This document shows positions 6,803-9,039 of a DNA stretch of 9,039 nucleotides, piece by piece. The DNA comes from Deltaproteobacteria bacterium. Lineage in GTDB: Bacteria > Myxococcota_A > SURF-8. Both the position numbers and the translations under genes were made by a program. The first letter of the stretch is position 1. Each line of letters opens with the position of its first letter. Under the pieces are notes generated by a model. It was not told the origin of the DNA and did not search any database. It saw only the letters and a program-made list of their open reading frames with translations. The stretch is from contig JAKQSH010000248.1 in NCBI GenBank assembly GCA_029570245.1, positions 1 through 9,039 of the forward strand, in the 5' to 3' direction.

Positions 6803-9039
6803 ATGAATCACTTCGGATACAAAATGAGAAACTTGACAGTTCCGGCAACACTGGCCCTGTTTCTGCTGCTGTTGTGCGGCGGATGCATTAAATTCGACAA
6901 CGCAGCCGAGGAATCGGACGGAAGTGGCGGCGGGACATCTTACGGCGCAAAAGTAAACGTCGAAGTAACCGGTGTGGACAACCGCGCCACGGTGGTAATA
7001 GTTGAGCTTGTCTGGTACGAAGGCGGCGCAGAAGGCGACACGCGTTACATGCGCATGGCCGAACCCAGCCTTACGGGAACGCTAAACGTTTCATTCAGCG
7101 GTCTTCCGGCCGGCTCCGGCTACGCCCAGGCCGGAACTTTCATCGGCAACATCCCATGGCAGAACTACGGCAAAAGCATCCGCATCGAAATAGGTGACGA
7201 TCTGAAACCGCAATCGGTTTCGATTGCTCTTTCCGAACCGGATGGAGATGTTGACCTGGATTTCGAATTTACAGTTGAAGATTACCCGGAACTTGAATCG
7301 GAAGAAATAATTGAAACCGATTTCAGCGAAGAAACCGAGCTTGAAGAAGCAGAAGAAACTGAAAGCGACATTGAAAGCGATTACGAAGACTTTTTCCGCC
7401 CGCTGATTTTCGTACCGTACAGCCCGATCAGCATGATTCCAGACGGAGTGGTCGATCCACTGGACGAATGGGAATTTGCAGAAACCTACCAGTTCCAGAC
7501 TTACCATCAGTGGCCAACCACCGTCTACATCATGCACGACTCCCGTTACCTGTATATTGGTATGATAGTCAACAACGTACCGTCCTCAGACGAAGGCGAC
7601 GACAGGGTCCGCATCTATTTCGACCTCGACACGCAGAACGACGGCAACGCATTCAACCTGTACATCACCAAGAAAAAAGGAACCAAAGGATGTGAACCGG
7701 TAAATCTCAATTCATGCCTCAATCTTCCATACGGACAGCCGGTATGGGACGCACAGACCTCGCTGTTTGCCGACGGTTACCAGGCCGAATTCATGATTTC
7801 GTTCCAGAGCCTGGGGCTTGTCAAGAACGTCGCCAAGCGTCTCGGATTCGCCAGCGCCAGCCAGGACAACGGCTACCTGCACTTCTGGCCGCAAGGTTCA
7901 GAACCCGATGACGTAACCACATGGGGTTACGCCGATAGTCTGGACGACTGGGGCGAACATTTCTATCCTGATGGCGATGAAGAAACGGAAATCGAAACAG
8001 AGGAAGAAATCGACACAATCGACGTAGATATTGCCGATGGCGATAACAGCGACGGCGATACCGACACAGACCCCGACCCGGATGTGACGGACACAGACCC
8101 GGAGACGTTCTCGTGTACGCCGAACGATACCGTGTGCGTTCTTGAACTGGGTGTTTACAAAGCAAAAACCTGCAACGGTTCCGGCAACGGCTGGGACCTT
8201 GTCGAAACCTGTGTGGACGACAACGAATGCACGGACAACAGTTGCCAGAATCACACTGGCTGCATATATCCGGTGCTTGAGTATTTCGACTGCAACGACT
8301 CTAATCCGTGTACAACAGATGACTACTGCGACACGGACGGACAATGCACCGGCCATCTGCTGGACTGCGTTGACGACAATCCCTGCACCATCGACTGGCA
8401 GAATCCGGCCAACCCGGAATGCTGCCAGCATGACTGGAAAACCGTCGGACAGGGCTGCGACGACGGACTGATATGCACCAGCGGAACCAGCTGCCAACCG
8501 GTATCGCCCGGAAGCACTGAGTTGCAATGCGTTGGAACGACAATATCCGGCTGCTGCGAAGGTCGCCCCGGAATGGTGCTCACTTCAACCGGCATATGCA
8601 TAGACAAGTACGAGGCAGTGGCGGTCAACAACGTATATTATAACGGTGGAACCTGCAACGGCAGTGGCGGCACCCGTTACGGACTTGGGGTTGACGATTA
8701 CGCCAGCGGAGGCCTGCAGGACGACGGCACAGCCAGCGGCGGGCAGACGCTTTACGCCTGCCAGGTCGCGCAGATCATTCCGTCAACAAACCTCACCAAG
8801 CATCAGGCGGAAACTCTGTGCGAAAACGCCGGAAAACGCCTCTGCGGCAAAGACGAGTGGGAGTCGATCTGTTCCAATACCGACGTAAACACTTATCCAT
8901 ACGGCGACAATTACCAGGCGACTTACTGCAACGGCGCGGATTTCACACCGGCCAACGACAACGTGGTACAGACAGGTCTGCTCAATCAATGCCTCGCTCC
9001 GGGCAACATCTACGACCTCAGCGGCAACGTTCAGGAATG
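6803..9039 (+). CDS. Modular lipoprotein with CBM9-like, Cys-rich and FGE-sulfatase-type domains (partial, C-terminus off the right edge)
   Basis: One frame stays open for 745 codons from 6803 to the window end. The start is 6803 or, equally plausibly, 6824 (residue 8; weak GGA ribosome site six bases before it). A lipoprotein signal ends LLLLCGGC with the lipidated Cys at 28. Then come a Gly/Ser-rich spacer; a beta-rich segment (about 48-145); an acidic Glu/Thr/Ser linker (160-198); a CBM9-like domain (about 200-376; DGVVDPLDEW, SRYLYIGMIV, RVRIYFDLD, YQAEFMISFQSLGL); a second acidic linker (387-437); a Cys-rich region (438-585); and the beginning of an FGE-sulfatase/C-type-lectin-fold domain (from about 590; GICIDKYEA, AGKRLCGKDEWESIC, YPYGDNY, YDLSGNVQE, probably continuing with Trp). 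It is presumably anchored in the outer membrane, facing outward, and may bind carbohydrate. The catalytic part of the FGE domain is not in view, so enzymatic activity cannot be judged. Confidence 0.88.
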   Translation, partial: MNHFGYKMRNLTVPATLALFLLLLCGGCIKFDNAAEESDGSGGGTSYGAKVNVEVTGVDNRATVVIVELVWYEGGAEGDTRYMRMAEPSLTGTLNVSFSGLPAGSGYAQAGTFIGNIPWQNYGKSIRIEIGDDLKPQSVSIALSEPDGDVDLDFEFTVEDYPELESEEIIETDFSEETELEEAEETESDIESDYEDFFRPLIFVPYSPISMIPDGVVDPLDEWEFAETYQFQTYHQWPTTVYIMHDSRYLYIGMIVNNVPSSDEGDDRVRIYFDLDTQNDGNAFNLYITKKKGTKGCEPVNLNSCLNLPYGQPVWDAQTSLFADGYQAEFMISFQSLGLVKNVAKRLGFASASQDNGYLHFWPQGSEPDDVTTWGYADSLDDWGEHFYPDGDEETEIETEEEIDTIDVDIADGDNSDGDTDTDPDPDVTDTDPETFSCTPNDTVCVLELGVYKAKTCNGSGNGWDLVETCVDDNECTDNSCQNHTGCIYPVLEYFDCNDSNPCTTDDYCDTDGQCTGHLLDCVDDNPCTIDWQNPANPECCQHDWKTVGQGCDDGLICTSGTSCQPVSPGSTELQCVGTTISGCCEGRPGMVLTSTGICIDKYEAVAVNNVYYNGGTCNGSGGTRYGLGVDDYASGGLQDDGTASGGQTLYACQVAQIIPSTNLTKHQAETLCENAGKRLCGKDEWESICSNTDVNTYPYGDNYQATYCNGADFTPANDNVVQTGLLNQCLAPGNIYDLSGNVQE
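7280..7396 (+). repeat. Acidic low-complexity linker 1 of the lipoprotein
   Basis: Residues 160-198 are nearly all Glu, Asp, Thr and Ser with short repeats such as EETELEEAEETE and ESDIESDYED. In DNA this is a GAA-rich tract with the repeated unit GAAAGCGA. It separates the N-terminal beta-rich region from the CBM9-like domain and is probably a flexible spacer. Confidence 0.7.
7400..7930 (+). other. CBM9-like carbohydrate-binding domain within the lipoprotein
   Basis: Residues about 200-376 follow the CBM9-like pattern: a 'DG..D..EW' opening (DGVVDPLDEW, 214-223), an aromatic WPTTVYIMHDSRYLYIGMIV strand pair, RVRIYFDLDTQNDG, and a late YQAEFMISFQSLGL segment that matches the usual 'yeaEi.Ipfs.Lg'. 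CBM9-like domains typically bind the ends of polysaccharides; the ligand here is unknown. Confidence 0.6.
7961..8113 (+). repeat. Acidic low-complexity linker 2 of the lipoprotein
   Basis: Residues 387-437 are a Glu/Asp/Thr tract ending in DGDNSDGDTDTDPDPDVTDTDPE. At DNA level GACACAGACCC occurs twice (8063-8073 and 8090-8100). Such DGD/DTD tracts may bind calcium or simply extend the next domain away from the membrane. Tracts of this kind are prone to slippage. Confidence 0.7.
8114..8557 (+). repeat. Cys-rich DDNxCT repeat region within the lipoprotein
   Basis: Residues 438-585 contain about 20 cysteines. Three divergent units share the core: CVDDNECTDNSC (470-481), CNDSNPCTTDDYC (497-509) and CVDDNPCTIDW (522-532). 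A shorter CDDGLICTSGTSC (552-564) follows. Even numbers of cysteines with acidic residues around them suggest disulfide-locked, possibly metal-binding modules. Similar repeats are frequent in secreted proteins of myxobacteria-like bacteria. Confidence 0.65.
8570..9039 (+). other. FGE-sulfatase/C-type-lectin-fold domain (partial) within the lipoprotein
   Basis: From about residue 590 the protein shows GMVLTSTGICIDKYEA, then LTKHQAETLCENAGKRLCGKDEWESIC (split 664-690), YPYGDNYQATYCNG (698-711) and YDLSGNVQE (737-745). This is the order seen in formylglycine-generating-enzyme-like domains. The usual first segment (MG... with 'P.h.V.l..F') is shortened, and Cys replaces the common Pro in GKRLP, as in the Cys-rich secreted branch of the family. 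The end of the domain, with its RGGSW-type motif and any catalytic Cys pair, lies outside the window. Confidence 0.75.

Noticed and set aside
7091..7537. 148-aa minus-strand frame inside the lipoprotein gene
   Set aside because: Its Phe-rich translation is the mirror of the GAA-rich acidic linker on the coding strand.
7898..8527. 209-aa minus-strand frame inside the lipoprotein gene
   Set aside because: Codon-opposed to the Cys-rich and acidic region; its Val/Ala-rich product mirrors Asp/Asn/Cys codons and has no motif.
1..9039. CRISPR array, tRNA or rRNA gene, insertion sequence, attachment site
   Set aside because: No regularly spaced repeats, no cloverleaf or rRNA-like stretch, no transposase or integrase motif, and no flanking inverted repeats were found by eye on either strand.

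Overview
The window looks like chromosomal DNA from a Gram-negative, deltaproteobacteria-like lineage; Myxococcota or Bradymonadota relatives are my best guess. This rests on the kinds of proteins encoded: a very large HEAT-repeat protein with a divergent PilZ-like front end, a TolB-like periplasmic domain attached to two C-terminal membrane segments, and a secreted lipoprotein with acidic DGD/DTD linkers, Cys-rich 'DDNxCT' repeats and an FGE-type domain of the 'GKRLC..EW..C' kind. The assignment is inference from family flavour, not from a marker gene.

Positions 1-5326 are transcribed leftward (minus strand). In transcription order they hold a HEAT-repeat protein (5326-2624), a deoxynucleoside kinase with a GTG start (2497-1835), pantothenate synthetase panC (1813-968), lumazine synthase ribH (846-361) and transcription antitermination factor nusB (345 to beyond position 1). 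Kinase-panC (21 bp gap) and ribH-nusB (15 bp gap) are tight pairs. Gaps of 126 bp and 121 bp separate the HEAT gene, the kinase-panC pair and the ribH-nusB pair, and each gap holds a possible promoter. No intrinsic terminator is visible in any of them.

Positions 5327-5558 form a 232-bp divergent intergenic region with a candidate promoter for each direction. I see no convincing gene there.

Positions 5559-9039 are transcribed rightward and encode two envelope proteins 20 bp apart. The first is a 407-aa exported protein with a TolB-like domain, an acidic low-complexity linker and two membrane segments. The second is a lipoprotein that runs off the right edge, open for at least 745 codons. It combines an N-terminal beta-rich region, a CBM9-like domain, two acidic linkers, Cys-rich repeats and the start of an FGE/C-type-lectin-fold domain.

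The leftward genes are mostly housekeeping: riboflavin and pantothenate cofactor synthesis, nucleoside salvage and rRNA antitermination. The rightward genes are accessory surface proteins of unknown role. Points worth a second look are the modular lipoprotein, a kinase P-loop in which the usual Ser/Thr after the lysine is Arg, and an 804-codon antisense open frame that is most simply explained by codon bias.
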